Assembly: GCF_030272615.1 (NCBI RefSeq)
Contig: NW_026729154.1
Location: 106,561 to 170,560 of the forward strand
DNA from: Cryptomeria japonica
Lineage: Eukaryota; Streptophyta; Pinopsida; Cupressales; Cupressaceae
DNA length: 64,000 bases
Reading direction: 5' to 3'
Shown here: positions 34,801 through 49,556 of the stretch, piece after piece
Numbering within the stretch: position 1 is the first letter of the stretch
Layout: every line of letters begins with the position of its first letter
Position numbers and translations under genes: made by a program
Notes under the pieces: generated by a model
Seen by the model: only the letters and a program-made list of their open reading frames with translations
The model's database searches: none
Told to the model about the DNA's origin: nothing

Positions 34801-36539
34801 AAGTATTGTGGGATCACCCGTGAAGAGGGACAAGAACAAGAAGAGGAACAAGACACAAAAGGAAAGGAACGACAAAAATCTAAGTAAAATTAGAAGAAGA
34901 AGGTCAATGAGAAGGAGAAGGAAAAGTAGAAGAAAGGCAATAAGAAGAGGAAAAATTACATGAAATTAAAATATCTAATACAAATATAGTGTGGTATTAA
35001 TAGTAGGTCAAATAAGAGTATATCACAGAAGATAACATAAAACATTTTGAAGAATAAGTATCTGATCATTATACCTATTTCATTATTACAATATATTACC
35101 CTTTTACATGAATATTGTGACAAAATATGTAGCTTGATAATTCTTCTTGCCAAAGAGCTTCCTTATTTTTGGCGCTAAATTTTTTTTTGATTTTATGGTA
35201 CTTGAATATTCATGTCAAACACTATATTTTTTTGTTGGGCACTGGGGTCACCATTCGTATTTTCCTTGTTGACCTTGGTGGCCTCTACAATATCCCTTTT
35301 TAAAGTAATTAATGCATTTAATACACTGCATGAGTTCTATGAACACAAATTTCTAAGTTAGTTTAGTGCACTTGTTCCCTTGAGTTGAGTAGTCCTACAA
35401 AGTGGGGGAAAAATTTAGTGTCGTAAACTACACCTAGTGCATTAATGACACTTATGCAATAGGCTCGGTGTGTTTATAATAAAAAATAATAATCAAGATA
35501 CTATCATTCCAGCATCATGGATTTTAAAGATGAAGCATTAGCAACCCCTAATCCAAATGTGGGATTGATTTGGTCAAATGGGAGAGTGGTGAGCATACAT
35601 GTATGTAGTGCACAAACGTCCCGAAATGATTTTAGATTTAAATTGGATATATTCTACATCGAGCCTCTTTTGATGCATGTCCCTTCTTTTGGGCACATTC
35701 AAAATGGCTATTCCCACTCATTTTGAGCAGAAAAACTCTTCTTTCTCTTTCATTTTGCAACATTCACACTCTCGGATATCTATCTCTCACACTAGTAATA
35801 AAACTCTACCAAAATCTGCACTCATGAAAATAAAAAACAATTATTATCTTGCTTACAATCGTGCCATTATTTCAAGAGAGGGGTCTTTCCTATGTAATGT
35901 TTTCCTTTCTCTCTTATCTCTTGTATGTATTTTTTTTCAATATAACATCATGTCACTAGTCTCTAAATGTATTTATTATCTATTTGAATTAATCAAATTA
36001 ACATTTTATCTCAAATAATAGTGGGTTTCCTCCATTAAGAAGAGTTTGTTTCTATTGCACAATCTAATCTTTTATTTTATCCAATCTATGTATCTAGTTG
36101 TCTATGGAGGTATAAACATAGAAACAGGGGTTTGAATAAGGCAAACCCCTATACAACCCCAACATGTTGCCCTATATGAGTGTGTGTTGGTGATGAATAG
36201 TTTCATAGTGCATGAGATTCTTTTTGGTGTGACTTTTGGTGCTTTTCTATTTTTTGTTTCTACATATGACACCGCAATGTGTAGATGTCCCTCTGGCACA
36301 TTGGTATCCAAGGCTAAGGCTTCACCAGTTCATGGGTAAAGTATGCATTTATAGAGATTTCTTTTTCTATAATCAAAATATTTTGACTATTTGATATTCC
36401 TTTCTTATGTAGTATTTTATGTTTATAGACATAGTTTAGTTTGTTTCCTTTCTTCCATATCAATCTTCTTGGCTCACGAGAGTGAAAATAAGTGGTGTAT
36501 CGAAGGTTGGTTTCCTACACAAGATATTTTCATCTCAAC
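31851..36539. other. AT-rich spacer, unit B, no gene seen
   Basis: Equivalent of 7401-12090. Near 36485 it has GAAAATAAGTGGTG where unit A has one extra T and an A for G. This opens a 103-codon frame (36391-36702) that is closed in unit A, so that frame is unlikely to be a conserved gene. Confidence 0.55.
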
Positions 36540-38874
36540 GGTAGTAAATACTCTCCTCTACACTCTCTTTTTTAAACATGATAAATATCTAAGAGCATTT
36601 GAAGAAGATTCCGAAGTACAATGGAGGCTTCATACATTCAATAAATTCCTTAATCTAGCAATTCCTTTTCATTTAAACCTCCTTCAAAATTTGAAGGATT
36701 AAATTGTAGCTTCAAATTAATCCAGGTGATGGCCTTGATGAATATCTCCTCTCTTTGATCAAGCCTGAGTTGATTCACATTATCTCCCCCTTCAACAGTA
36801 TACTCTTTGACATTTTCATTGACGTCCTCTATATGGGCTCCTCTTCTCTGAGACATCTCCAATGTGTCCATTTTCCATATTAAACCTCTAACTATGTCTG
36901 TAATATCGAGCTCAAAGCCTCTTTGTCTTCTTCCTCTTCAACCCTTGTTTCTATATGTCATATTGGCTACCTATAGGTCTTCTTCTTGACACAAATGAAC
37001 TTCCTCTAATCCTACTTGATGCATGCCAACTTACTAAACAGAATTTCAAATTGGGTATGGTTTATTATTAAGGAAAAAATGGTTTTGAAGGGATCTGAAA
37101 ACCCTGAGTACAAAGAGCTGCAAATAGAAAACACATAGCCAAACAACAACACAAAAATTACCTAGAATACAGAACCCTAAAATAGTAGGCCAACAAAAGA
37201 AAATATAAAACCTAACACAAATTCTTCAGGGCTTTAGCAAACTCAACTTTCATTTGTTCCATATTTTGGGTAATGTTCATCAGATCTTGCAATTCTATGT
37301 TTGCTTTAGCTCCCTAGCGTTCTTGAGATGTCCATGGGTTTGAGATGATGGACCTACACTATCATCCTTATTCTAGTTACTCTTCTCGACTAGGTTGATA
37401 TTAATTGAAATGTTGCCCCCAAACTTCAAAGCCTACATAGTCTACCACTGATTCACAAAAGTTTTATCCCCTTCTACATTGCTGTGAATGGTTTTAAGGC
37501 TCATGCTAATAGATTAGTGAGGTTATAATTAATTCTCTTCATCTTGGCTTCAATAGCCCAAGTCTACCTTCATAGTCTTCAAGTGAGCAACATATTTGGT
37601 CATGTTTTCTAAGATAGAGAGCATTTTGTCTTTTTCCTCATAAGAGATCACATTGTCAACAGGATCCCTAAACGAATATCGACCATCACCTTGCTCCAAA
37701 ATAACCACTTTTATTTTAATGGATTGGATGTTGATATTAACTTGATTGATTTCTAAAAAAGGCTCTTAGGAAATCCTAAACTAGTCTACTATGGCATCCC
37801 TATTAATACCCAAAAAATAGCTAGATTCCCAGGGTCACTTCCAAGGAAAGGGGACTATTTTTAAAGATCCCTAGGAAAGGGAGGATTATTAATTCTCTCT
37901 TGATTAGCATAATTAAAAGATCAAGGGGAAGGGGAACTCCCAAGAAGCCTTCTCCTCCACCCATCACATTCTCCCTTTCGCCCAAAAAATTCTCCCCTTC
38001 CAAATTTTGGTTCTTGTCAACCTCCTCAGCATCTAACTCCTCATCAAGTCATCTAGGAGAATCATGCATGTAAAATTATTTAATTTAACAAATCTTTCTT
38101 TTTATACTGAATTTAATGAGATTCTCTTTTTCTTCTCCTCTGACACATTATTCTTGTTTTACTTTGAGGAAGTTTCATCCTTTGTTTGCTAGTCCTCATC
38201 CTCTGAATCATCATCACATTCCCCTATATTTCTCTACATACCCTCCTTTGACACCTATTCACCGAGTGCAAAGGGGGATAACCTTGATATTTTCACTTAG
38301 AGGAAAATGGGAGGGCATTGAATTGTTCCATAATTAGAAGGATCGAGCCCTCATGAAGATTAGGGTTTCTTTGCTTCTTATTATGTTCTTTAATATTGGC
38401 TTCCAAGGATGATAAGAGATAGAATGGAAACAAACGAAGAACTTATTTCTAAAGTGTTTAAGCCGAGAAAAATGACCACCATAGATTTTGGTAAACCACC
38501 CATCTAAGGTAAAATATTGTATAAGGACCTTAGCCACACCCACCCAAAGGGGTTTAAGGGTGTCTACTTGGTAAGAAATGTTTGAATTGTTGACAAGATT
38601 CAACCCCTCTCCATATTTTAGAAAGGTTTTCACCATGGACTCAGAAGATTTTGCCCTTGAAATTGTTTGTTCCTTCCATAGGCAGCCCAATAAGCTCCAC
38701 AATCAACTCCTTTGTGAAATCTGAGCTTTTATTGTCATTTCAAAAAAATAAAGTGCATCCATTATCTACCAAAAATCTTTGTTACCTTTGGATCAAAGCC
38801 ATGAGGATTCTCTAAAAAGGGTGTAACCCCACATTAAGTAAAAATCCACAAATTTTTCTCTTTTATGTGCATTT
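36540..38874 (-). other. Spacer with degenerate minus-strand frames, unit B
   Basis: Same content as 12091-14425, including the segment (about 38117-38731) missing from unit C. No recognised domain. Confidence 0.4.
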
Positions 38875-39126
38875 CGTCAGAGGAAATGCGCTCCTATTGA
38901 TGTCTCTCCTCCTATTATGGATCCCACATATAAAATAAAAAAGAAATGCCTACCCCAACAACAGTCATAATCAAAGCCCTAAAAACCCCACCATGAATGT
39001 CATCAGAGGAAATGGACTCCTATTGATGTATGTCCCCCGCCATGATGGAGCCCACACATAAAATAACAAAGAAATGCCTACCCCACAATTGACCACCCAA
39101 CAACATAGTCTCAATTGAAGCCCTTA
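38875..39126. repeat. 126-bp tandem duplication, unit B
   Basis: Same two adjacent copies as at 14426-14677. Confidence 0.75.
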
Positions 39127-39855
39127 AAAGCGCTATTTGAAATAAGGAAATCTAAAAACCAAGAAACTGGGTACTAATATCACCCACAATCCAACTGGAA
39201 ATAGTTAGCTAGTGAGCACCAAGGGGGAAAAATACCTAACTATCATCATTAAAACATATCAAATAATGAAGAAAGGATAGGTTGAAAAATATAATCACCC
39301 ACATAGACAAAAACAAGTTAACCAAGGTGGTTAATATTGTTAAATATCCAGGCAACTGAGAGGGGCTTGAATTAGTTGAAAAACATAAATCAATTTCATG
39401 TAACCCTTTTGCACATCTGGAGTAACCAATAGAATTAATTAAGATAGATATAGCATGAAAACATAAACATACAACAAATCACACAATGAACACTAGATAT
39501 GATGTGGAAAACCCAGAAAGCGAAAAATCACAGAGAATGTTAGTTCTCAATATAAAATATTGGTTTAGGTGACACCAGTTAAGGTAATTTTTACAAAGGG
39601 TTTCTCATTGTTAGAATACTCACTTCAAGAGGGCTCATTGCCCAGAAAAAAGGTCGACTACTGAAGAAACAAAAAATGAAAAGAAAGAATCCACCATTGA
39701 ATCTCAATCTGAAACACCAGACTACTTCTGGTAGCTCAGTACCAATGCACTCTCACATATTGCCAAAAATCAGATCTTTCCTTTCCAATATCGCATTCAA
39801 TAGAAATGCGACACTTTTTCTATATAAATTCATTTAGATCTTTCTTTTATATAAA

Positions 39856-40168
39856 TACATATATACATGTATATATGTATATATATATACATGTATATAT
39901 GTATATACATGTATATATATACATGTATATACATGTATATATATACATGTATATACATGTATATATATACATGTATATATATCTACATATATACATGTAT
40001 ACATATATACATGTATATATATATATGTATATATGTATATATATATATATATGTATCTATACATGTATATATACATGTATACATGTATACATATATCTAT
40101 ACATGTATATATACATTTACACATGTATATATGTATACATGTATACATGTATATATACATGTATAGAT

Positions 40169-40200
<32 letters not shown>

Positions 40201-40320
40201 ATCTATGTATATATATATACATATATATGTATATATATACATATATATGTATATATATACATATATATGTATATATATACATATATATGTATATATATAC
40301 ATATATATACATATATATAT
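39856..40320. repeat. Expanded TA/CA/TG microsatellite, unit B
   Basis: Same compound repeat as at 15407-15865 but 6 bp longer, the extra bases lying in TA runs near 40030. It is the main length difference between units A and B. Confidence 0.95.
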
Positions 40321-40741
40321 TGTCTCAGGGAAACATAATCTTCTAAATCGGCCAAGAGAGAGTTCTAAAATAGGTCAACACTAAACCTTATTGTGGTGGG
40401 AAGGAATCAGAAGTAAACCATACCACAATGGAGAACAATTGTCAGATCAAAATGTTACATCCATTATAAATTTTGGACCCGAAACATGACTTACACTACA
40501 CCAAAGCTGCTACACAACCTCAAATTCTAGACTTAATCCAGACCCAAAAATCATTGCCCAATACAATGAAAATAAGAATGGAATCAAGATACACATGAAT
40601 ACAATTAATCAACACCATATCTAATAGACAAAAATATCTAGATTGACAGATCAACTCAATTAACCCATGTTGAAACATAACTTCCAGAGTACCAAAGGTT
40701 TCAGGAGTTCATCTTTTGGATCACCAACACCAAGGACATCA

Positions 40742-42632
40742 AAAATGTTGATTTCACATCCATCTGATAAACCTTGAAATCCTTATAAGCTACAAAAGCC
40801 AAAAGCATCCTAATTTCCTCCATCCGAGCAACCAGGCCATATGTCTCGTCAAAATTAATCTCTTCAATCAAAGTGTAACCTTTACAAACCAATATTTCTT
40901 TATTTCTCATAACATTTCCAGCTTCATTGAGCTTGTTCTAGAATACCCACTTTGTTCCAATCACATTCTTATATGTCATTTTATTAACTAGTTCCCATGT
41001 TGAATTATTCTCAATTGTGTCCAACTCTTCTATCATTACCTTCATCCAATTCTGATAATTGCAAGCTTCTTCTGTTGTTTTCAATTCAATCTCTAAAAGT
41101 TAACATAACAAAACTTGTTCTTGAGCTGCTTTGCTTCTTGTGATAATTCCTTTGTTTGTATCTCTGAAAAAACGGTCCACTAAATGATTCTTCTAAACAT
41201 ATCTCAATGTCTTAGATGTAGAAGTTGAAGCTTCCTAATCTTTCTTTTCTTCTTCTCCTTCTTCGATCTTCTCTCCACTTTTTCTGTCGGTCGATTCATC
41301 AGACTCATAACCTACCAATTTGTCAGACTCTTTAGAAATGTATTCATCAACCTTCGCATTTTCACTTTCAACAATCTTGTTTAGCCTTATATTACAACGC
41401 TGATATGCTTTCCTCTTTGTTGAATATCCTAGGAATATGCCTTCATCTTCTCTATTGTCAAATTTTCCAAGATTATCTTCATCTCTCCGGATGTAGCAAT
41501 TTCTTCCAAATACCTTAAAATATTTCACTGTCGACTTTCTACCATGTCATAGCTCATAAGATGTATTTCCATGTATTTTCTTATATAAAATTACGTTAGG
41601 ATTGTAGACTATAGTATGAAATGCTTCTCTCCAGTAGACTTCTCTGTTGATCACTATTTTGGTTGCATCTTGAATTATTTGGTTCATCCTTTCCACTACA
41701 CCATTCTGTTGCAGTGTTCTAGGGGAAGATGACTATTTTCTAATACCATGTCTCTCACAAAAGTTGTTGAACTCTTCCGAATTAAATTCTCCTCCTCTAT
41801 TAGACCTCAAACACTTAATTTTTCTATCAACTTCATTTTCAACTTGAGCCTTAAATATCTTGAATTTCTCTAATGCTTCTAGCTTCTCTCTCAAAAATGC
41901 AAACCATGAAATTCTAGAATAATCATCAATCAACAATATGAAATGCTTCTCACCTTGTATACTTCTTGTTTTGGTCGGACCGCATAGTTTTGTGTGCACT
42001 AAATTCAACAACCTAGTGGACAAGTGCTCTAAATTATTTTGTATTTTCCTTTCATCTACTTCAAAGTTTACATTCTCTACAAATTTTGTTGGTTTGGTCG
42101 AACTCGGTAAATCTCTCACTACACTTGATGAGCTAATCTTCACCAAGTTGTCAAAATTGATATGACATGTCCTTTGGTGCCAGAGTCAGATATCATTGAT
42201 CTAAGATAACAAACAATTGTTTGCATCTCCTTCCAAGAAATACATGTTCCACCAATCTTTTTCCCTGCTACAATAACAATTTCAGATTCTTTCTAGATCT
42301 CACAACCATCATCTTGAAAAACAACGTTGTAACCATTTTCACACATTTGTCCAACACTCAAAATATTAAGATGAAAACCATTAACATAGTAAACATTATC
42401 AGTATTGTTCTTTCCATCAAAAGAAATAGAACCAATCCCACAATTTGTGTTGTTTGATCATCTCTGAACCTAACAAAACTACCATCGTACTTTTCAAGTT
42501 TCACAAACTTACTTTAGTCATGAGTCATATGATTTCAGCATCCACTATAAATCAATCATTCATTTCTATCTCTTCTAACATGTACAACAGTAGCAACCAC
42601 CTTAGGAATATCAATCTTTGTTACATCTCTTT
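40742..42632 (-). pseudogene. Copia pol remnant, unit B
   Basis: Same broken protease, integrase and RT start as at 16287-18177, with the same substituted catalytic residues. Confidence 0.87.
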
Positions 42633-43541
42633 TTACCAAAACAAGCAATCACCATCTTCATAATTTAAATCATCATCTAAAATACCAACATCATCTTTGA
42701 CATAATAGGCTCTCTTATTAAATTTTCCTTTACCTTCTCTAGACCTTTGTCTTGAACCTTTTCCCGAACATCTAGTAGCAATGTGACCAATCTTTTCACA
42801 TCTAAAGCATTTAAAAGGTAACATACCTTTGTATTTGTCGGTGTCTCTCTTCAGTTTTCTCACAAAGCTTGCTTTCGTCTCATCTAAAATTTCATCTTCT
42901 GGATCTTCGTTAGATGCTTTGAAGGTAGACTCGATCTTAGCTTTGTGTTTTCCAAGCTTACCTCTCTCAAATCCTAATAGAGTACCATAAGGCTTCACTC
43001 TTGTAAATTTCTTCCGATCATAGGTTTCTTCATTAGTCAAGATCTTATCATTGTAGCTTTCTGGTAGGGACATTAGAATCTTCTCAATTATGTATTCATC
43101 CAACAAGCTGACACCAAGTTCTCTGATTTCATTTACCGCACTATCAACCTTATAAAAATCGGTTGTTATATCTTCTCCTTCTTCCATTTTCAAGTTCTCA
43201 TATCTGTGATTAGTTTTTATCTTCTTTGATAATTTAACTCTGTCACTTCCTTCATAGATATCTCTCAACTTTTTCCAAACCTCATGAGTAGTATTCAATG
43301 AAATAATCATTGTCAATTCAATCTTTGATAAAGCACTAAACATAGCATACCGTGCCTTTTCATTCACTTCATAAGCTTGAACCTTATCTAGAGTACTAAG
43401 ACCATTTTCCGATTGAATATACTAAGTTTCCACTGCTTTCCAAGTGTTGTATCCCAAAGAGATCAGGTAGCCTCTAATCTTTAATTTCCAAAAACTATAT
43501 TCGGATCCTTCAAAAATAGGAATAGTCAATTTATGTGCCAT
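42633..43541 (-). pseudogene. Copia gag remnant, unit B
   Basis: Same gag frame with the TAG stop and intact CCHC knuckle as in unit A; no protein difference seen in the 244-codon part. Confidence 0.87.
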
Positions 43542-43591
43542 TGGATCAAGATCTACCTCAAGCAGATAAGCTCTTCTCCAAGTAACCAAAT

Positions 43592-43602
43592 CTCTGATAC
43601 CA
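43592..43602 (-). promoter_or_regulatory. Primer-binding site, unit B Copia derivative
   Basis: Minus strand TGGTATCAGAG, just inside the 5' LTR that starts at 43608. Confidence 0.87.
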
Positions 43603-44120
43603 ATAGTTGAATATCCGAGCAACTGATAGGGGGAATGAATTAGATGAAAAAATTAAATCAATTTCTTCTAACCCTTTTGCATATCTATAGTGACCAATAA
43701 AATTATTTAAGAAAAATATAGCATGAACATATAAACATACAATAGATCACACAATGAACACCAGATATAACGTGGAAAACCCAAGAAGGGAAAAACCATA
43801 GAGAATGTTAGTTCTCAATATAAAACACGGGTTAAGGTGACACGGGTTAAGGTGATTTTTACAAAGGGTGGCTCACTGCTAGGATCCTCACTATGAGAGA
43901 GAACACTACCCAGAAAAAGGCTCACTATCGAAGAAATAAAGGAATAATTTAGAAAAGAAAGAATCCACCACTGAATCTCAATCTGCAAGACTGGACTGCT
44001 TCTGATACCTCAATACCAATGCACTCTCACCCATTTCCAACTATCAGATCTTTCCTTTTCAATCTCGCATATCTTCAATAATAATACCATATTTTTTTAT
44101 ATAAATTCATTCAAATCTTC

Positions 44121-44154
<34 letters not shown>

Positions 44155-44556
44155 CTCCAAGAAACATAATCTTCTTAGTTTGCCAAGAGTGAGATCTAAA
44201 ATAGGTCAACACTAAACATTCTTATGGTGGGAAGGAATGAGAATTAGATGATACCACAATGAACAATAATGATCATATCAACATGTTACATCCATTACAA
44301 ATTCCAGAACCAAATCATGGCTCATACGCTACACCAAACCTCGAATTCTGGACTTAATCTATCTCCAAAAATCATTGCCCAGTAAAAAAAAAAAATGGAA
44401 TCAAGATACACATGAATACAATGAATCAACACCATATCCAATAGATAAAACTATCCAGATTGCCATCAACTCAATTAACCCATGCTAAAACACAACTTTT
44501 ATAGCACCAAACGTTCCAAGAACACATCAACTGGATCACCAACACCAAGGACATCA

Positions 44557-46754
44557 ATGACAACCATTATGTTGACTTTGAAATGACAACCAGTGATAAT
44601 CATCATCATCACATTTGCAACGAATATCAAGTTTCATATTGTCCTCAATGTTAGGGGGAAGAGGGTCAATCCCATTCCAATAAAATCCTTGTCTTTGGAA
44701 TGCACCAATATTTTCAAAAGCATCCGCAAGAGAATTACCTTCCCTAAAAATATCATAAATATACAAACTATCAAAATCCTTGATAATGTTTAACACAACC
44801 TTCACCAAATATTTAATGGAACAACTTGAAGTATGTAATAAGTTTAAACAATTAATTATGTTGAGTGAATCATCCTCAATCTAAACCTTCCAAGAACCAA
44901 GATCAAGAGCTAACTTGAAGGAATTAAAAATAGATGAGGCTTCAGCCAGGTGGTTGGACTTGATTCCCAAAGGGAGTGCCATTTGCAAAAGGAGCCTGCC
45001 ATAATCATCACTCAGCACACCCCACAACTAGTTGGCCCAGGATTCCCCTTAGCTGCCCCGTCAAAATTAACCTTCACCGAATCAAAAAATGGAGTAGACC
45101 ATTTAACATTAGTTCTAGAGGTTTTAACATTTCCCAAAGTTCTAGAAATATCAAAATTTGAACCCCAATTAATAGGAGACTACTGATCTGAAGCATTAAT
45201 ATATATAGGAGGCAAGCCAAGATTAACATCCTTAAGTACAATCTAGAAATTATCCTTTACAACTGTACGAATCCTCTAAAACACCACCTTAAAAGGGAGA
45301 AGTACATCCCTAAAGACACAGTTGTTTCTCTTGTTTTCAGATCTACATAGACACATGAGGCATAATCAAAGACCAAAGTAAATTCAAAGATAGATTAAGA
45401 GAAGGAGGGGACCAGTGAGACCACATCTCCCCGACAGAGGAAAGGAAGACCCAATTAAAATTCTAGGTGGCCAAGATAAGAGACCAAAATTATCTGGTAA
45501 AACAACACTCCATAAAATGATAATTGACACTCTCTATTTATGCAAATAACAAAGAAGGCATTTATTAACAGGAAAAATACCATGCTTACAAAGGTTATCC
45601 AAAGTAAGAATCTTAGTTTGAATCAAGAACCAGAAAAAGATGTTAATCTTAAGAATCAACTTACAATTCCAGATTGAAAATCTCATAGAGAAAAGGTCAA
45701 CTTAGGATGATAGGGAAGGGAAAAGGCTAAGGTGGAAAAAAAAAATCCAAAGGGTGGAGGCCCCCAAATAATATGATCTAGAAAAGAAGCCATGAAAGGA
45801 ATATGCTAGAAGCTCAAAAAATTGGAGCTCACCTAGACCTCGATCAATCACTAAGGTTCCTTCGACTATCATTAGTAAAGTAATGCACCATCTTATCACC
45901 AAATTGGGCCAAGAAAGCCTCCCTAATTGGTCTAAAGGAAGGGACCTCAAAAATAGGGGAATCTCCAATCCACCAATCATATAAAAATTCAATGCTCCAT
46001 CCATTCCCTAGAATCCATCTAATACCCTCAGAGAGAATACATATGGCCTTGATCAAATTATTCCAAAGCACCATCTTAGTAGGGTGAGAAAGAGCCTCCA
46101 AGAGTTGCCCCAAACCAAGCATGGCCTGGGCATATTTACAGCTATAATCTTACACCAATCCAAATCTCCAAAGAAAAGTCTTTGTAATTACTTAGCTGAC
46201 AAAGCAACATTGAAATCCTCAAGCTTTTTGATACTCAAACCACTAGATTTATAAGGCAAGCAAACTTGGTCCAAGAAGCCAAATGAATACATTTACTATC
46301 TTCTGTGACAAACAAGAGAAAGCATTTCTAAATATTTTCAATTCTTTCATAAAAAATTGAGGGAGTTTTAAAAAGGTTCATAGCATACACCAAAATATTC
46401 TAAATCAAATCCTTGATCATTTGAACTTTACTCGCTTGACTAAGATGCATAACTTTCCATCTAACAAGTTCTGAATTGAATCTATCAATCAACCCATTCC
46501 AAAATAAATTATGAATCACATTACTATGAAGCGGGAGACCAAGATAAGTTGTAGGAAGATCCTCAATTTTACAACCCAAAATATCAACAATTCTTCTCTG
46601 TCTAAGAATAGGAGTGTTAAATAAGAATAAAGAGCTCTTCTCAAAACTAACTTTTTGACTCGAGTTAGATTCATACCTAACAATATAGGCTTCAAAGATC
46701 TTACTTCTCTAATTCAAGAGTATCTCAAAATCAAAGTATTATCAACAAATTATT
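44557..46754 (-). mobile_element. LINE 3' half, unit B
   Basis: Same RT-end, linker and RNase H remnant as 20104-22301, abutting the Copia LTR on the left and the 2.8-kb insert on the right, with TTATT at the right junction. Confidence 0.87.
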
Positions 46755-49556
46755 AATGTGGAGGGCATATGAAATAAACTTTGAAATAAGCGAAGGTGGG
46801 AGAAGTGATTGTGGGGGCGGTAGGGCATCTGTAGGGGAGGATGAGGACACTAACTCTTATGACGATGAAGGCAGCAAGGAGTGGTTGGTCGCAGGGCTTG
46901 CTATGCCAAATGGGTCGTTGTTTTGGGTGGTTCATTTTGTTTTTGGCTAGGCAGGTGTTATGATGGGCATGGACTGGTTTCTCCTTAACATAGCGGGTCT
47001 CCGTGTTTTTTCACCTTCTTTGTGCCCTATGGCGGTAGTTGCAATTCTTTCCTATGGATCTGGAGTGGTGGTGGCCTTTGGGTGGTGTTGGGAGGATGTT
47101 GTGGGAGTTGTAGATTCTCTCATGTCTTTTTTTTTGCTCCCAGGTTTGCTACTCTATCGTGCGTGATGGCAAGTGTGGGCTTGGTCTGTGATGAACCAGG
47201 ATGGGAAGTTGTTATTATTTTTTTGAACAGCGCTAGTAGTTGTTTCTATTCTCCCTCCCTGTTCTTTTTCTCCCTTTCTTTCCTTGGATCTCATTGAGAA
47301 CCCTCACCGGTAGTTGGGTGTTCGATCCAGGAAATTGCTAGAGCTTGGCTTTGTGCAGTCATTTTGGTGGGAGTTTTTTTTCTTTTGGGTGTGACCAGAC
47401 CCTTGTTTATTTCCTTGTCTCATCCTGGTTGTGAGTCTCTTCTACTCTTCCCTCTTTTCTTGGTTCTCCGTTGGCTTTGGGTTGCCCTACTATTGAGGTG
47501 GAGGGGTTGCTTGTGTGTTGGGTTGTGCAAGGATTGCTTAAGCAGTGGGTCTTCTCTCCTCAGTGTCCTATTGAGGTGCCTCTTTCTCCTTTTGAGGTGG
47601 AGACAAGGTATCAGGGAGTGGTTCAGCTTCTGCGAACTGCGAATGGACTTTGTGTATGGTTGGCTTGATTTCCACTCTTGCCTATAGAGGTGGCTCTTTC
47701 TCCTATTGAGGTGGAGAGAAGGGGTGAGGGAGCTTTTTGAATCCTATTGATGCTCGTGTTGCTAGTTGTGGGTGCCTGTCAATCCTTCCATGGTGACCGT
47801 CACAGTTGGGTTTGGGTTTCCTTTATTAACCCAGCTTCATAAGTTGCTTTGTGGGTTGAGGGAGCCTATAAAAACCCTCTTGTTCTTTCCTTTAAAATGT
47901 TTAGGGTGGCTTTTAAAAACCCCATTTCCCAGATTGTTGTTTTCAGGTTGTTTTATTGTGATCTGGTTCCTGTCTGGTTGTTGGATCCGTGTAAAACCCA
48001 TTTTTAAGGTTGAGGGAGCCTGGAAAAAACGTATTGTTTTTCTTTCATTCAGGGGTTGGCTGGATGCTAGTAGTACGCTATCAAGTTGTGGGATCCTCTT
48101 AAAACCCATTCTCAAGCTTGTGGGAGCTACCGATTCTCTCATGTCTATTTTTTTGCTCCAAGGTTTACTGCTCTATCATGTGTGATGGTAAGGGTGGGCT
48201 TGGTCTGTGATGAGCCAAGATGGGAGGTTGTTATTATTGTTTTTGACAGCGCTGGTGGTTGTTTCTATTCTCCCTCCCTATTCTTTCTCTCACTTTCTTT
48301 CCTTGGATCACATTGAGAACCCTCACCCGTAGTTGGGTGTTCGATCCAAGGACTTGCGAGAGCTTGGCTTTGTGCAATCATTTTGGTGGGAGTTTTTTTT
48401 TCTTTTCGGTGTGAGTAGACCCTTGTTTATTTCCTTGTCTCATCCTTGTTGTGAGTCTCTTCTGCTCTCCCCTATTTTCCCGGTTCTCTGTTGTCTTTGG
48501 GTTGCCCTCCTACTGAGGTGGAGGGGCTTCTTGTATGTTGGGTGCTACAAGGATTGCTTAGGCAGTGGGTCTGCTCTCCTCGGTGTCTGATTGAGGTAGC
48601 TCTCTCTCCTTTTGAGGTGGAGACAAGGTATGAGGGAGTGCTTCAACTTCTGCGGGCTGCAAATGGACTTTGTGGATGGTTGGCTTTCTTTCCACTCTTG
48701 CCTATAGAGGTGGCTCTTTCTCCTATTGAGGTGGAGAGAAGGGGTGAGGGAGCTTTTTGAATCCTAATGATGCTCGTGTTGCTGGTTGTGGGTGTCTGCC
48801 AATCCTTCCATGGTGACCGTCATAGTTGGGTTTGGGTTTCCTTTCTTAACCCATCTTCACAAGTTGCTTTACGGGTTGAGGGAGCCTGTAAAAACCCTCT
48901 TGGTCTTTCCTTTAAAAGCTTTAGAGTGCCTTTTAAAAACCCTATTTCCCATATTTTTTTTCTGGTTGTTTTACTATGATCTGGGTCTTGTCTGGTTGTG
49001 GGATCTGTGTAAAACCCATTTTTAAGGTTGAGGGAGCCTAGGAAAAACCTATTGTTTTTCATTCGTTCAAGGGCTGGATGGATGCTAGTAGTACCGTGTC
49101 TGGTTCTTGGAGCCTCTTAAAACCCATCCTCAAGGTTGAGGGAGCCTAGAAAAACCCTTGGTATTTTTCTTTTTTAATGGATAGGCTGGATGCTGGTAGT
49201 TTTCAATGGCCCAATTTGGCCAGTTTGTGTTTTCGATTAGGCTTAGGTTTTGCTGTTAGTGATCTGGAGACTCTGCTATAGGCTAAGGGAGCCTGGTAAA
49301 ACCCAAATGTGTGGGTTGGGGTGCTAGTTAAACCCTCATTTTCGATTTCTCAGATCTATAAGGTGGTTTAGATCTGTTGATTTGGCCGGCCTTGTTTGCA
49401 TTGTCGCTCTTTTGTGTTTGGCTCATGATTGTTTCATTTTGGGTGCCCTGTGTCTTGTAGCCTCTTGTGCCACAAGAGAAGTAATGTACAAACCTTCTCA
49501 GATGTTTTTTGGCTTTTCTGTTGTTGAGCTTTGTTGTATCTGTCTACAGCATCCCT
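46755..49556. mobile_element. 2.8-kb unclassified insertion, second complete copy
   Basis: Same insert as 22302-25103, with identical ends and TTATT/TTGTT flanks. Scattered single-base differences from the other copy include positions near 47924, 48178, 48247 and 48353. Confidence 0.7.
47113..49150. repeat. 1019-bp tandem duplication, second copy
   Basis: Units start at 47113 and 48132. The two units within one insert differ far more from each other than either does from its counterpart 24.45 kb away, so the 1-kb duplication is older than the array. Confidence 0.85.

Larger units (their letters stand above)
39341..44556 (-). mobile_element. Copia LTR retrotransposon derivative, unit B
   Basis: Same structure as 14892-20103. 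3' LTR 39341-40741, pol remnant 40742-42632, gag remnant 42633-43541 with the same in-frame stop, primer site 43592-43602, 5' LTR 43608-44556. One integrase residue differs from unit A (Ile for Met before LLIDDYSR). All inactivating changes are shared, so they predate the duplication. Confidence 0.88.
24451..48903. repeat. 24.45-kb tandem repeat, unit B
   Basis: Complete middle copy of the repeat. It carries one laccase, a LINE split by the 2.8-kb insert, and one Copia derivative, in the same order and orientation as unit A. Its private differences include 24780 (T, where A and C have C) and 35609 (T, where A and C have C). The presence of such private sites argues against a simple duplicated-read or copy-paste artefact, although a haplotype-merging assembly error is not excluded. 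Confidence 0.95.

Noticed and set aside
36391-36702. 103-codon plus-strand frame in unit B (also 60844-61155 in unit C)
   Set aside because: Closed by an indel in unit A and altered without frame constraint in unit C; no recognisable domain.
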